64,000 nt of DNA from Hyphomicrobiales bacterium (GTDB taxonomy: Bacteria > Pseudomonadota > Alphaproteobacteria > Rhizobiales > Beijerinckiaceae). This document shows, piece after piece, positions 46,985 to 56,011 of this stretch (positions are counted from its first letter, which is position 1; every line of letters starts with the position of its first letter). Under the pieces are notes generated by a model. The model had not been told where the DNA came from and searched no databases. It was given only the letters and a program-made list of their open reading frames with translations. The stretch is taken from assembly GCA_930633495.1 (NCBI GenBank), contig CAKNFJ010000001.1, forward strand, positions 4,053,001 through 4,117,000. The letters run 5' to 3'. The translations under genes were made by a program, and so were the position numbers.

Positions 46985-49444
46985 TCATTCCGCTTGCGCC
47001 ATCGGCGGCCAGAACCGTCGCATCACTGCCTTCTCGGCCTCCAGCACGATCATGGTCGCGACGCCGATGCCCGCGATCAGCAAACCGTCGGTGAAGGCGA
47101 CCGGCGCGCTATCGAACAACGCTTGCATGAACGGCACATAAGTGAAGGCGAGCTGTGCAATGACGACTACGGCGATGGCCGCGAGCACAGGCGGTGTGCC
47201 CGCGGCGCCGATCAGGCTGAACGACGTCATGTGCAGATAGCGGACGTTGAAGAGGTAGAAAATTTCCATCACGACGACGGTGTTGACCACCATCGTACGG
47301 GCAACGTCCTCGCCGAGCCCCCGCCTCATCGCGTATTCAAAGATGCCCAGCGCGCCGAGAGTGAAAAGCAACGACACGAAGATGATCCGCCATATCAGGA
47401 AAGAGGAAAGGATCGGCGCCGCGCGCGCGCGCGGCGGGCGCTTCATGACGTTCGGTTCGGCCGGCTCGAAAGCCAGCACCAGGCCGAGTGTCACGGCCGT
47501 GATCATATTGACCCAGAGGATCTGGACCGGCGTCATCGGCAGGGCCAGTCCGAGGGCGATGGCAAGGACGACGACCAGCGACTCGCCGCCATTGGTAGGC
47601 AGCGTCCAGCCGATTACCTTGCGGATGTTGTCGTAGACGGTCCGGCCTTCATGGACGGCGGCAACGATCGAGGCGAAATCGTCATCGACAAGCACCATCT
47701 GCGCCGCCTCCTTGGCGGCCTCGGTGCCCTTCCGGCCCATGGCGATACCGATATCCGCCTGCTTCACCGCAGGGGCATCGTTCACGCCGTCGCCGGTCAT
47801 GGCCACAATATGGCCGTTCGCCTGAAGCGCCCTTACGATCCGGAGCTTGTGCTCAGGCGTGGCGCGGGAAAAGACGCTCGCCTCCTCCGCAACCTTGCGC
47901 AGGTCCTCGTCCGATATGCCGTCGAGTGCGGCTCCATCGATTGCCTTCGGGTCGTCGGCTATGGAGAGCTGGCGGGCGATCGCGACGGCCGTGCCACTGT
48001 GATCGCCTGTGATCATCTTGACCGTGATACCGGCCGAGCGGCACTCGGCCACGGCGCGTATCGCCTCGTCGCGCGGCGGGTCAATGAAGCCGACGACCCC
48101 GAGGAAAGTGAGCTCTGTCCCGACCATCCCGGCGTCGAGGCGCTCGACGCCGGTTCCGACAGTCTTCACCGCGAACCCGAGCACTCTCTCGCCCTTGGCC
48201 GCAGCGTCATCAATATGCTGCTGCCAGTACTTCGCGTCGACCGGACCGCCGCCGGCGCCCCGAGCTTCTTCGACACACATGTGCAGCACGCGTTCGGGAG
48301 CGCCCTTGACAAAGATCCTGGTGCCGCCCGCCGGATCGCGGTTGAGCGTGGCCATGAAGCGATGCTGAGCGTCGAACGGTATCTCGTCGAGTCGTGACCA
48401 CGCCTCCCGCTCGATCCCGGGATGCAGCCCGGCCTTGGCAGCCAGGGCGAGGAGCGCCCCTTCCATCGGATCGCCCAGCACGTTCCAGAGACCGTCGCGC
48501 TCGACCAGGCGGGCGTCGTTGCACAACAGGGCAGCGCGGATCAGGCCATCACGGGCAGGGTCGGTCACCAGCGCCCCGCCAGTCGCGGCGATGAGGGCGC
48601 CATCCGGCGCGTAGCCGGAACCGGTCACCTCGGTTACACTTGTCGAGGTCGCAACGCGACGCGCCGTCATCTCGTTCTTCGTCAACGTCCCGGTCTTGTC
48701 CGAGCAGATCACCGAAGTGGCGCCGAGCGTTTCCACGGCAGGCAGCCGCCGCACCACCGCATTGCGGGTGGCCATGCGGCGAACGCCGATCGCAAGTGTG
48801 ATGGTGATGACCGCAGGCAGTCCCTCGGGCAGGAGACCCACCGCCAGAGCTACCACGACCATCAGCGCATCCACCGCATCGTAGCCGCGGGCAAGAACGG
48901 CGAAGACAAAGAGTGACGCTGCCATGGCCATGGCAAACCAGGTGAGCCATCTGCCGAACTCGTTGATCTGCGCCAATAGCGGCGTCGTCGTCTCGACATT
49001 GCCGATCAGGCAAGAGATGCGGCCGATCTCGGTTGCCGCGCCGGTGGCGACCACAACGCCTGTTGCCTGGCCCGTCGGCACGAGGGTCCCGGAGTAGAGC
49101 ATGGGGTATCGGTCGCCGAGCGGCGCGTCCTCACGGACGGCTGCCTCCGACTTGTCGACTGGCACGGACTCGCCGGTCAGGATCGCCTCGTCCGCCGTCA
49201 GGCCGCGCGCTCGCAGAATCCGGATATCGGCCGGCACCTTGTCGCCGGCTTCCACGAGCACGACATCGCCCGGCACGACGTCCCGCGCATCGACGCTATG
49301 CCGCTCGCCCTCACGCACGACGACTGCATGCGGCGCGATCATGTCGCGGATGGCGTCGAGCGCCTGCTCGGCCTTGCCTTCCTGGATGAAGCCGACAATT
49401 GCATTGATGAGCACGACGGCGAGGATGACGCTGCCGTCAACCAA
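46985..49444 (-). CDS. 5'-truncated cation-transporting P-type ATPase
   Basis: An open frame of 819 codons with the P2-type ATPase core: phosphorylation site CSDKTGTLTKNE, the actuator domain, MTGDGVNDAPAVKQADIG, and the C-terminal six-helix block. Full-length relatives start with a cytoplasmic N-domain and transmembrane helix 1. Here the first family-like residues (QFNSALIYFLLAAAV) occur just upstream of the first possible start, a TTG at 49,444, after which unrelated sequence and a stop (49,589) follow. The 5' end has been removed by rearrangement near 49,510. The protein is probably inactive even though the rest is intact. Confidence 0.8.
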   Translation of the reverse strand: MVDGSVILAVVLINAIVGFIQEGKAEQALDAIRDMIAPHAVVVREGERHSVDARDVVPGDVVLVEAGDKVPADIRILRARGLTADEAILTGESVPVDKSEAAVREDAPLGDRYPMLYSGTLVPTGQATGVVVATGAATEIGRISCLIGNVETTTPLLAQINEFGRWLTWFAMAMAASLFVFAVLARGYDAVDALMVVVALAVGLLPEGLPAVITITLAIGVRRMATRNAVVRRLPAVETLGATSVICSDKTGTLTKNEMTARRVATSTSVTEVTGSGYAPDGALIAATGGALVTDPARDGLIRAALLCNDARLVERDGLWNVLGDPMEGALLALAAKAGLHPGIEREAWSRLDEIPFDAQHRFMATLNRDPAGGTRIFVKGAPERVLHMCVEEARGAGGGPVDAKYWQQHIDDAAAKGERVLGFAVKTVGTGVERLDAGMVGTELTFLGVVGFIDPPRDEAIRAVAECRSAGITVKMITGDHSGTAVAIARQLSIADDPKAIDGAALDGISDEDLRKVAEEASVFSRATPEHKLRIVRALQANGHIVAMTGDGVNDAPAVKQADIGIAMGRKGTEAAKEAAQMVLVDDDFASIVAAVHEGRTVYDNIRKVIGWTLPTNGGESLVVVLAIALGLALPMTPVQILWVNMITAVTLGLVLAFEPAEPNVMKRPPRARAAPILSSFLIWRIIFVSLLFTLGALGIFEYAMRRGLGEDVARTMVVNTVVVMEIFYLFNVRYLHMTSFSLIGAAGTPPVLAAIAVVVIAQLAFTYVPFMQALFDSAPVAFTDGLLIAGIGVATMIVLEAEKAVMRRFWPPMAQAE

Positions 49445-49921
49445 ATGTCCGAGTGCGGCGGCAGCAACAGCCGCCGCCAGCAGGAAATAGATGAGCGCAC
49501 TGTTGAACTGCTGTTCAGTCCCGACATTTGGTGGGTTGGATTGAGCCTGAAACGTTCTGGCTCTGAAGCCCAGTACTTGCAGATGAACTCACAGCGCTGC
49601 TTGACGCTTGAACCCGGCCGAATGCGTGCGGTGTCGGCCATGGGTTTTCCATCCTTTGAAAGCCCGGCGCTCGGGTCAATTGCTTGCCGTCTCCATGTCC
49701 GCCTCAAGGGGCGCACTCGAAATCGTGAAAGGAAGAGCAGCGGCTTTGGACACCGGGCAACGTCGAATTTGCGGCAGCTCAAGGCATGAGGCGATTTCGC
49801 GTGCATCCTGGCTTGTACGCTCGCCGCGATGCGTCGTGGCCCTGTCCGCAGCAAACATCGTTGCACCAATCCAGCGCGGGGCCGGCATTCAACGATTTCC
49901 CTTCGGAGTTCCTTTTGCACG
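49445..49921. other. Rearranged intergenic region with remnant of the ATPase 5' part
   Basis: The first roughly 65 bp still encode in-frame ATPase residues (minus strand). Beyond 49,510 the sequence changes to unrelated material with short overlapping frames on both strands, none with recognisable homology. It may contain an insertion-sequence scar. The promoter of the ferric-reductase gene must lie in the right part. Confidence 0.5.
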
Positions 49922-51256
49922 ATGAAATCGATCAAACTGGCCCTTGCGGCTTTCGTTCCTGTCCTCGCCGGATTGTGGCTGCTTGCCGATACTTTGCTTC
50001 CAAGCCCGCTCACGTATTTTTCGTTTCGTACCGCCTTTGTGCAGTTGACCGGCATCATCGCGATCGGCGCGATGAGCGCGGCCATGGTCCTCGCGGTGCG
50101 CCCGCGATGGCTCGAGCCCCATCTCGACGGGCTCGACAAGATGTACCGCCTGCACAAATGGCTAGGCATTGTCGGGCTGATCGCCGCCATCATTCACTGG
50201 TGGTGGGCGCAGGGCACGAAATGGATGGTCAATTGGGGCTGGCTAACTCGCCCGGCGCGTGGAGCGGGATCGCCACCGGCCTTCGGCCCGATCGAGAGCC
50301 TACTGCGGTCACAGCGCGGATTGGCGGAGGACCTTGGCGAATGGGCCTTCTACGCAGCGGTTGTGCTGATTGCTCTGGCGCTGTGGAAGCGCTTTCCCTA
50401 CCACCTCTTCGCCAAGACCCACCGATGGATCGCGGCGGTCTATCTCGTGCTCGCATACCACGCGCTCGCCCTGGCTAAGTTTGCCTACTGGTCACAGCCC
50501 ATTGGCTGGTTGCTCGCGCTGTTGCTGCTTGTTGGCGCCATCTCCGCACTGGTAGCGCTCTCCGGGCGCATTGGCGCGGATCGGAAGGTTGGCGGTGCGA
50601 TCGAATCGCTCACCCACTACCCTGAATTGAAGGTTCTCGAGACCTCCATTCGCTTGCAGGAGGGCTGGGCCGGTCATAGAGCCGGACAGTTCGCCTTCGC
50701 GACCTCGCGGAAGGAAGAGGGCGCACACCCCTACACGATCGCCTCCGCCTGGGACCCCGAGCAACGCCGTATCGTGCTGATCACCAAGGCGCTGGGTGAT
50801 CACACCAGCAAACTGTCCGAACGGCTGCGGGTGGGACAACCGGTGACCGTGGAAGGCCCCTACGGCTGCTTCGATTTCGACGACGATCACCCGCGCCAGA
50901 TCTGGATTGGAGCCGGCATCGGCATAACGCCCTTCATCGCCCGCATGAAGCTCTTGGCAAACAGACCAGGCGTGCAGAAGATCGATCTGTTCCACCCCAC
51001 CGCCGACTTTTCGGCCGATGCCATCAATAAGCTTACCGACGATGCGCAGGCGGCGGAGGTGCGACTGCATGTGCTGGTGAGCCCGCGCGACGGCCAGCTC
51101 AGCGCCGAGCGCATTCGCGCGGCCGTCCCCGACTGGTCGTCGGCCAGCATCTGGTTCTGTGGGCCGCCCCGGTTCGGGCAGGCGTTGCGCGATGACTTCG
51201 TCGCGCACGGCCTGCCTGCAGCCAACTTCCGCCAGGAACTGTTCCAGATGCGGTAG
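49922..51256 (+). CDS. Ferric-reductase-like transmembrane flavoprotein
   Basis: A 444-residue membrane protein. About six N-terminal helices contain haem-ligand-type histidines (YRLHKWLGIVGLIAAIIHWWW; KTHRWIAAVYLVLAYHAL), which marks the ferric-reductase-like domain. An FAD-binding domain (HRAGQFAFA, HPYTIAS) and an NAD-binding domain (WIGAGIGITPFIARMK; FCGPPRFGQAL) follow. It would pass electrons from NAD(P)H across the membrane to an unknown acceptor such as iron(III), oxygen or a periplasmic partner. Start: ATG 49,922. Confidence 0.85.
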   Translation: MKSIKLALAAFVPVLAGLWLLADTLLPSPLTYFSFRTAFVQLTGIIAIGAMSAAMVLAVRPRWLEPHLDGLDKMYRLHKWLGIVGLIAAIIHWWWAQGTKWMVNWGWLTRPARGAGSPPAFGPIESLLRSQRGLAEDLGEWAFYAAVVLIALALWKRFPYHLFAKTHRWIAAVYLVLAYHALALAKFAYWSQPIGWLLALLLLVGAISALVALSGRIGADRKVGGAIESLTHYPELKVLETSIRLQEGWAGHRAGQFAFATSRKEEGAHPYTIASAWDPEQRRIVLITKALGDHTSKLSERLRVGQPVTVEGPYGCFDFDDDHPRQIWIGAGIGITPFIARMKLLANRPGVQKIDLFHPTADFSADAINKLTDDAQAAEVRLHVLVSPRDGQLSAERIRAAVPDWSSASIWFCGPPRFGQALRDDFVAHGLPAANFRQELFQMR

Positions 51257-51700
51257 CAATCAACTGGCCTCACAGGCTCGGCTGCACCAGCAACCTCGTC
51301 GGCGCGACACTCATGGTCCGACCGGCATTGCGGCAAGGAGGCTTCTGAGCGTGTCACACCGATGGGTTGAGGCGGCACAAATGATCGCGGCCGCGGGGAC
51401 ATGCCGTCATCGATGTCGTGGACGGGGCATCCGCAGTTGGCGCGGCTGTGGCGGTTGATTCCAGGCAGCGGCTCATTCAGCGACACGCCCTATTCTTGAC
51501 CCAGGAGGTGCTTGCGCATCGGAGGTTATACTGGCCAGGGCCAGCCTCGAGCAGACAAAGCCCCCGTTCAATGAACGGCAGCGGCCTGCTTCAACGCACG
51601 TCGAGGAAAGGTGGAATAGCTCCCGGCGGATCGATGGCGGCCGCGCCATTGACGTTGCGGTCGAGCGCTTTTGAGACAGGTCAAGGCGAGAGGCTGATAG
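51257..51700. other. Gene-free stretch in the island
   Basis: About 440 bp between the flavoprotein and the DUF2721 gene. Frames on both strands are short and show no family features. No hairpin terminator or RNA gene is evident. Confidence 0.4.
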
Positions 51701-52231
51701 ATGCAGCACGGATGTCGAATGAATCTTGCGCTTACGTCTCAGGTGGCTTTGGTCTCTGCAAACATTCTTGAAACCGCGCTTACGCCGGTTTTCCTGCTAG
51801 CCGGAACTGCCAGCTTTCTCACTGTGATAAACGCCAGGCTGTCGCGTGTAGCCGACAGGGTAAATGAAATCGGAGACCTGATTCGATCACACCAGAAGGT
51901 CGACAACGCCCGCCGCGTTCAGCTGAGATATCTCCGCTTTCGGACGGTCGCACTGGAAGTAGCCGTGATCGCTGGAATGGGAGCTGGAATCTTGACCTGC
52001 CTCGCCATTCTCAGCCTGTTAGGCGGCGCGATCGGTCGTTCTGGTTTTCAGGCCACTTTGCTCTATCAGTTCTTTTCTGGCGCGGTTTTCTCGCTGGGCA
52101 TCGCTCTCATAGCGTTCCTCATCGAAATGGTCGCTGCTGTGCAGAGCATGCTTCGGCAGATGGCTGGTGATCTCCGGATACGTTCGAAGGGAAGCAGCGA
52201 CGGAACTCATACCAAGGGCCCTTCTGCTTGA
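51701..52231 (+). CDS. DUF2721 membrane protein, C-terminus altered by an IS remnant
   Basis: A 176-residue protein with three hydrophobic segments and the DUF2721 pattern TPVFLLAGTASFLTVINARLSRVADRVNEI near the start. Its function is unknown. The ATG has GAGAGG upstream. The last eight or so codons run into the end of the decayed IS630 sequence, so the original C-terminus has probably been replaced. Confidence 0.78.
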   Translation: MQHGCRMNLALTSQVALVSANILETALTPVFLLAGTASFLTVINARLSRVADRVNEIGDLIRSHQKVDNARRVQLRYLRFRTVALEVAVIAGMGAGILTCLAILSLLGGAIGRSGFQATLLYQFFSGAVFSLGIALIAFLIEMVAAVQSMLRQMAGDLRIRSKGSSDGTHTKGPSA

Positions 52232-52500
52232 CCGACATGAGCCCACTTTCGCATTCCGATGGATGTGATGGTGGTGGCTGTGCGACGAGGCGGTTCCATG
52301 CGTCGCAGGCGGCGTCGATGATGTCGAAGACACGGTTGGAGAGCCAGCTGGCGCGGAGATACTGCCAGACATTTTCGACCGGGTTCAGTTCCGGGATGCG
52401 CGCGGGCAAGAAGATTGGAAAGATGTTTGCGAGCACGACGAGCTTGGCGGTAGTGCCATCCGGCGCGGTCGAGCAGCAGGATCGCATGGGCAAATTATGT
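52207..52500 (-). pseudogene. IS630-family transposase remnant 1
   Basis: The minus strand encodes the C-terminal part of a DDE transposase: LPARIPELNPVENVWQYLRASWLSNRVFDI, with the catalytic Glu in NPVENVW. After NRLVAQP the frame shifts and continues as ITSIGMRKWAHVGQ to a stop at 52,207. The N-terminal half is missing. Inactive fragment. Confidence 0.8.
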
Positions 52501-52519
52501 CAGCTAGAGCGTTTTCCGT

Positions 52520-52820
52520 TCATTCTGGGTCGTAACGAGCGGCTCTGAAGAAGTTTGCGGCTTCGGCCGGCGAGAAGAGCGGGATGATGTCTGCGATCCT
52601 GCTCCAAAGGTTGTCGCGTGTGCGCTCTGCCGCCTTGCGCAGCAGGGCTTTCAGCTTCGAGAAGGCATTTTCGATCGGGTTGAAGTCGGGGCTGTGGGGC
52701 GGGAGGTAGAGCAAGCTCGCCCCTGCGGCCTCGATGGCCGCAGCACGCTGATGCCTTATGGGAGCCGAAATCGTCCATGACGACGATATCGCCGGGCTTC
52801 AGCTCGGGCCGAAACACACC
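52520..52820 (-). pseudogene. IS630-family transposase remnant 2 (frameshifted)
   Basis: A second, different IS630-type fragment. The frame beginning with LKPGDIVVMDDFGSHKAS (catalytic Asp) shifts and continues as LLYLPPHSPDFNPIENAFSKLKAL (catalytic Glu), ending RAARYDPE at 52,520. The N-terminus is missing and the sequence before it is unrelated, so it has been cut by another event. Confidence 0.82.
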
Positions 52821-52837
52821 TCGATATGGTTCAGGCC

Positions 52838-53140
52838 GGGCTCCTGTCTTTTGCCGTTGTCGATGATCAGAAGGCCGAGGTTTGGTCCCCTATACTTCCC
52901 AAGCTGATGCCACGGTCCGATCTTGCTGCGGCGAAGCAGCAATTCGTCGGTTGGGCGTTTAGGAAGGGAAGCCCGGAACTCGCTGCGACGCTCACTGCTT
53001 TCGTCGCGGAGCACAGGCTCGGTACGGCGATCGGCAACGACATCGGTCATTCGGCGCTACTTCAACGGCGACAAGATCTTGAAGTACGCCCAAACGCCGG
53101 AAGCGAGACAACGTTTTGTCCTGCTGGAAGCCGCGTTCCA
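52838..53140 (+). pseudogene. Remnant of an MltF-like transglycosylase/solute-binding protein
   Basis: The plus strand encodes QQFVGWAFRKGSPELAATLTAFVAEHRLGT and then, one frame over, IRRYFNGDKILKYAQTPEARQRF. Together these resemble the end of the solute-binding-like domain of membrane-bound lytic transglycosylase F. Both ends and the frame are broken, and it lies between an IS630 remnant and the replacement trxB. Decayed cargo. Confidence 0.6.
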
Positions 53141-53338
53141 TTTCAGGTCGATCACATTGGACTAGTGGGTCGCGAAATTCAGATAGAGTGGCATCGCTCC
53201 CCGACCTAGTCTTCCGAATACAATTCTTGTGGTCGATTTGAGTGCGTTCAACGGATTGAATCGAGTTTCGAATCACTGCCTTTCACTGCTACGCCCGGCC
53301 GAGGCTGGGCGTCGATAGTAGGCACTCCGCAGCTGCAG

Positions 53339-54340
53339 TTAATCCCAAGCGCTGGCCATGGCATGCTCTGGTCCGTCGAAGTGCGCGACATTTCGCAAGT
53401 CCTCTTGCGAAGCGACAAATTTTTCCGCCTCAAGCGCGGCCATGCATCCCATACCGGCGGCGGTAATGGCCTGACGGTAGACCTTATCCCGCACATCACC
53501 CGCCGCGAAGACGCCTGGGACGCTCGTGACGGTCGAGTCGGGTTGGGTCACGATATAACCATCGGCATCCATATCAACATGCCCCACAAAGGGTGCGGTT
53601 GCCGGTGCGTGCCCGATTGCGACGAAAACTCCATCACACGCCAGGATCGATGAATTCCCAGTTTTTAGGTTACTGATAGTGACTTCTGTAACCCTAGTGG
53701 GACCCTCAACCCCTCCAATCGTATCGACCGCAGCGTCCCACATTACGTCGATTTTAGGATGCCTGAAAAGCCGATCTTGGAGGATCTTCTCAGCGCGAAA
53801 TTTATCCCGCCGATGGACGACGGTCACCTTCGCAGCGTGATTCGTTAGATAGAGTGCGTCCTCGACGGCAGTATTTCCGCCGCCGACGACGACCACGTTC
53901 TTACCCTTGAAAAAAGCGCCGTCGCAGACCGCGCAGCCACTCACTCCGAATCCTAGGTAGGCGGCTTCGGAGGGTAACCCCAACCACTTAGCCTGGGCTC
54001 CCGTCGCAATAATAACAGTCTCAGCAATGAATTTATCGCCGTTGTCAGAGCGGCAGACAAACGGACGTTGTGAAAAATCGACCGAAGAAATAATATCGAA
54101 GAACATGCGCGCACCAGCATGTTCAGCTTGGGTCTGCATTTTTTCCATTAGTGATGGACCCAAAATCGAAATCTCACCGGGCCAGTTTTCGACGTCCGTT
54201 GTGATTGTAAGCTGCCCGCCCGGCTGTAGGCCCTGAATAACGATTGGCTCTAGATTTGCCCGGGCAGCATAAACTGCTGCGGTATACCCCGCCGGGCCTG
54301 CCCCGATGATGAGAGCCTTCGTGTGATATTCTTTGGACAT
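53339..54340 (-). CDS. trxB: Thioredoxin reductase, complete copy carried by the island
   Basis: A 333-residue NADPH-dependent thioredoxin reductase with all parts present: FAD-binding [18 protein letters not shown], the redox pair Cys136-Ala-Val-Cys139, NADPH-binding [14 protein letters not shown] and [23 protein letters not shown]. It is clearly diverged from the host TrxB and its codons are less G+C-rich, so it did not arise by duplication of the host gene. AGGGAA lies eight bases before its ATG. It lies 21 bp after the stop of the host trxB 5' fragment in the same direction, so the host promoter should express it. Confidence 0.93.
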   Translation of the reverse strand: MSKEYHTKALIIGAGPAGYTAAVYAARANLEPIVIQGLQPGGQLTITTDVENWPGEISILGPSLMEKMQTQAEHAGARMFFDIISSVDFSQRPFVCRSDNGDKFIAETVIIATGAQAKWLGLPSEAAYLGFGVSGCAVCDGAFFKGKNVVVVGGGNTAVEDALYLTNHAAKVTVVHRRDKFRAEKILQDRLFRHPKIDVMWDAAVDTIGGVEGPTRVTEVTISNLKTGNSSILACDGVFVAIGHAPATAPFVGHVDMDADGYIVTQPDSTVTSVPGVFAAGDVRDKVYRQAITAAGMGCMAALEAEKFVASQEDLRNVAHFDGPEHAMASAWD

Positions 54341-54425
54341 GGCGTGTTCCCTGAGGTCGGTTCAGGCGGCGATCGGAGTATGTATCCGAGTATGGCAACT
54401 ACCACTAACTTCCTGTTTTAAAACA

Positions 54426-54452
54426 CACAGTATCTCGGACAGGGGAATATTA
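54426..54452. repeat. Right terminal inverted repeat
   Basis: Its reverse complement reads inward through CCCCT then GATACTGTG, matching the left end at 30,901-30,926 with differences in the 6-7 bases between these blocks. Confidence 0.7.
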
Positions 54453-54458
54453 GAAACG
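54453..54458. other. Right 6-bp core (attachment site) GAAACG
   Basis: The first host bases after the element; the left counterpart is GAGACG. The G/A difference changes the trxB valine codon from GTC to GTT, silent at the protein level, and suggests that one core was brought in from a previous site. Confidence 0.55.
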
Positions 54459-54940
54459 CCGAAGCCCTGGAAGCTCTGCTCGGAGGGCAGGCCGAGCCAC
54501 TTGGCCTGGGCGCCGGTGGCGATGATCAGTGCGTCGCAGGAATAGGTCTCGCCGCCATCGCCCCAGAGTCGGAACGGCCGCTGCGAGAGGTCGACGCGGG
54601 CGATGTGGTCGGAGACCATCTTCGTGCCCATGTGCTCGGCCTGGGCGCGCATCTGCTCCATCAGCCAAGGGCCCTGGATCACATCGGCGAAGCCGGGATA
54701 ATTCTCGACATCGGTGGTGATCATCAGCTGGCCGCCGGCTTGCATGCCGGAGATCAGGACCGGCTCCAGCATGGCGCGGGCGGCGTAGATCGCGGCGGTG
54801 TAGCCGGCCGGGCCGGAGCCGACGATCATGACGCGGGCGTGGGTATGGGCCATCGTCTCAATTCCTCTCCTGCGGACGGGGGGCCGCAGCTTCGATCCGT
54901 CAGATACGGCGGCGTGGCGCCGAAACAAGAGCCGTCGGGT

Positions 54941-55951
54941 TCAAGACGCGCCAAGGCCCAAAGCGGCCCGGTGGCGCAACCAGCCCTGCCTTATCGCATC
55001 GGCTATGACGGGCGTGGAGTCTATCGGCTCGTAGCCTTCGCCTTCAAGACGTCCACAGAAGCGATGCACTACGCCTTCGCGCTCCAGCGCCTGGATCAGC
55101 GTCGTGATCTTGGCGTGGCCGCCCTGCGGCTCGAACACGAGGACAGGCTGGCCTGTCGCGGCGGCTTCCCCGACCATGTTGGTGGAATCGGCGGTGACGA
55201 CGATGGCGTCGGCGTTTGCGAGCAATGCGAGATAGGGGTTTTCTCCCGACCCATCCCACCACCAGCCGCCATGGCGGGCGAAAACCGCCGCGATGGCGGC
55301 GGCGAGCGCAGGCGGGCTGCGCCGGGAGGGGGAGCCCATCAGGGCCGCACCGGAGGCGGCGAGGGCATCGAGCTGTCCAGCGAAGCGTTCGATATCGGCG
55401 GGGGTGAAGCGGTGGTGGCGGCTATCGCCGCCGACGAGCACCGCGGCGCGCGGATGCGGCAGGCCGGCGATAGCTGCCGGCGGTGCGGCGCGGGCGGCGG
55501 CGAGCCTCTCGGGTGTGAGACGATGCGGGGAGGTGGTGGTGACGAGCACGTTGTCGCCGCGCAGCCGGTCATGGCCCGAGACCCAGATCAGATCGGCGGT
55601 GCCGGGGCCGGTGCGCGGGTCCTTGAGGAAGGCGGTGTAGGTTGCGCCGTTCGAGGCCTTCCGCAACGCCCGCAGATAGGCCACGGCGCGCCGGCCCGAG
55701 GCGATGGCGATATCGGGAAAGGGGGGCTTGAGCGGGCTGCCGGGCCGATCCGGCGCTTCGCCCGGATCGATCGGGCCGCGCGGCATCAGCCAGCTCCAGG
55801 GCTTGCGCGGCTTCACGCGGCGGATCTCGGGCGTTGTCCCCATCCGCTCGGCGACGCCGAGGCACTGGAGCTCGTCGCCGGCCTTGCCGTCGGTCAGGAT
55901 CCAGACGGTCGGCGTCGGATTCTCGTGCATGGCGGGGGGCGTCTGCGGCAT
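54941..55951 (-). CDS. ELM1/GtrOC1-family protein
   Basis: A 336-residue protein of the mitochondrial-fission ELM1-like family found in many Alphaproteobacteria. It has VWILTDGKAGDELQCLGVAE at the N-terminus, DIAIASGRRAVAYLRAL, VLVGGDSRHHRF and the C-terminal ADAIVVTADSTNMVGEAAATGQPV, which resembles nucleotide-sugar-binding glycosyltransferases. Function in bacteria is not defined; an envelope glycosyltransferase is possible. ATG 55,930 is an alternative start. It lies just upstream of trxB on the same strand and is divergent from the Lrp gene. Confidence 0.85.
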   Translation of the reverse strand: MPQTPPAMHENPTPTVWILTDGKAGDELQCLGVAERMGTTPEIRRVKPRKPWSWLMPRGPIDPGEAPDRPGSPLKPPFPDIAIASGRRAVAYLRALRKASNGATYTAFLKDPRTGPGTADLIWVSGHDRLRGDNVLVTTTSPHRLTPERLAAARAAPPAAIAGLPHPRAAVLVGGDSRHHRFTPADIERFAGQLDALAASGAALMGSPSRRSPPALAAAIAAVFARHGGWWWDGSGENPYLALLANADAIVVTADSTNMVGEAAATGQPVLVFEPQGGHAKITTLIQALEREGVVHRFCGRLEGEGYEPIDSTPVIADAIRQGWLRHRAALGLGAS

Positions 55952-56011
55952 GCGCCTTGTATCGCCCGCCGCCGCCGTCTACACCAGCCCGGTCTTCCTC
56001 TGGGGATCTTC

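Larger units (their letters stand above)
54362..54853 (-). pseudogene. trxB: 5' part of host thioredoxin reductase gene, cut by the island
   Basis: Starts at [20 protein letters not shown] with GGAGAGGAA upstream and keeps the first 134 native residues, up to FQGFGVS (codons to 54,453). It then reads 29 island-encoded residues to a stop at 54,362. It contains the FAD-binding half but neither the CATC pair nor the NADPH domain, so it is not a functional reductase. The host promoter and ribosome-binding site remain and lead straight into the island trxB. Confidence 0.92.

Noticed and set aside
40391-52231. Anti-phage defence genes in the cargo
   Set aside because: Trio-type islands often carry defence systems, so I looked for them. 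All recognisable cargo is metabolic, membrane or stress-related; no restriction, toxin-antitoxin, retron, CBASS or similar set is evident.
52826-53209. A 127-codon plus-strand frame next to the IS630 remnant
   Set aside because: Only part of it resembles an MltF-like protein, and the similarity continues in another frame, so it is a remnant rather than a gene.
54605-56011. The long N-terminal extension of the Lrp-family frame
   Set aside because: It runs antisense to the trxB 5' fragment and the ELM1 gene. The Lrp fold begins right after a GTG with a ribosome-binding site at 56,012.
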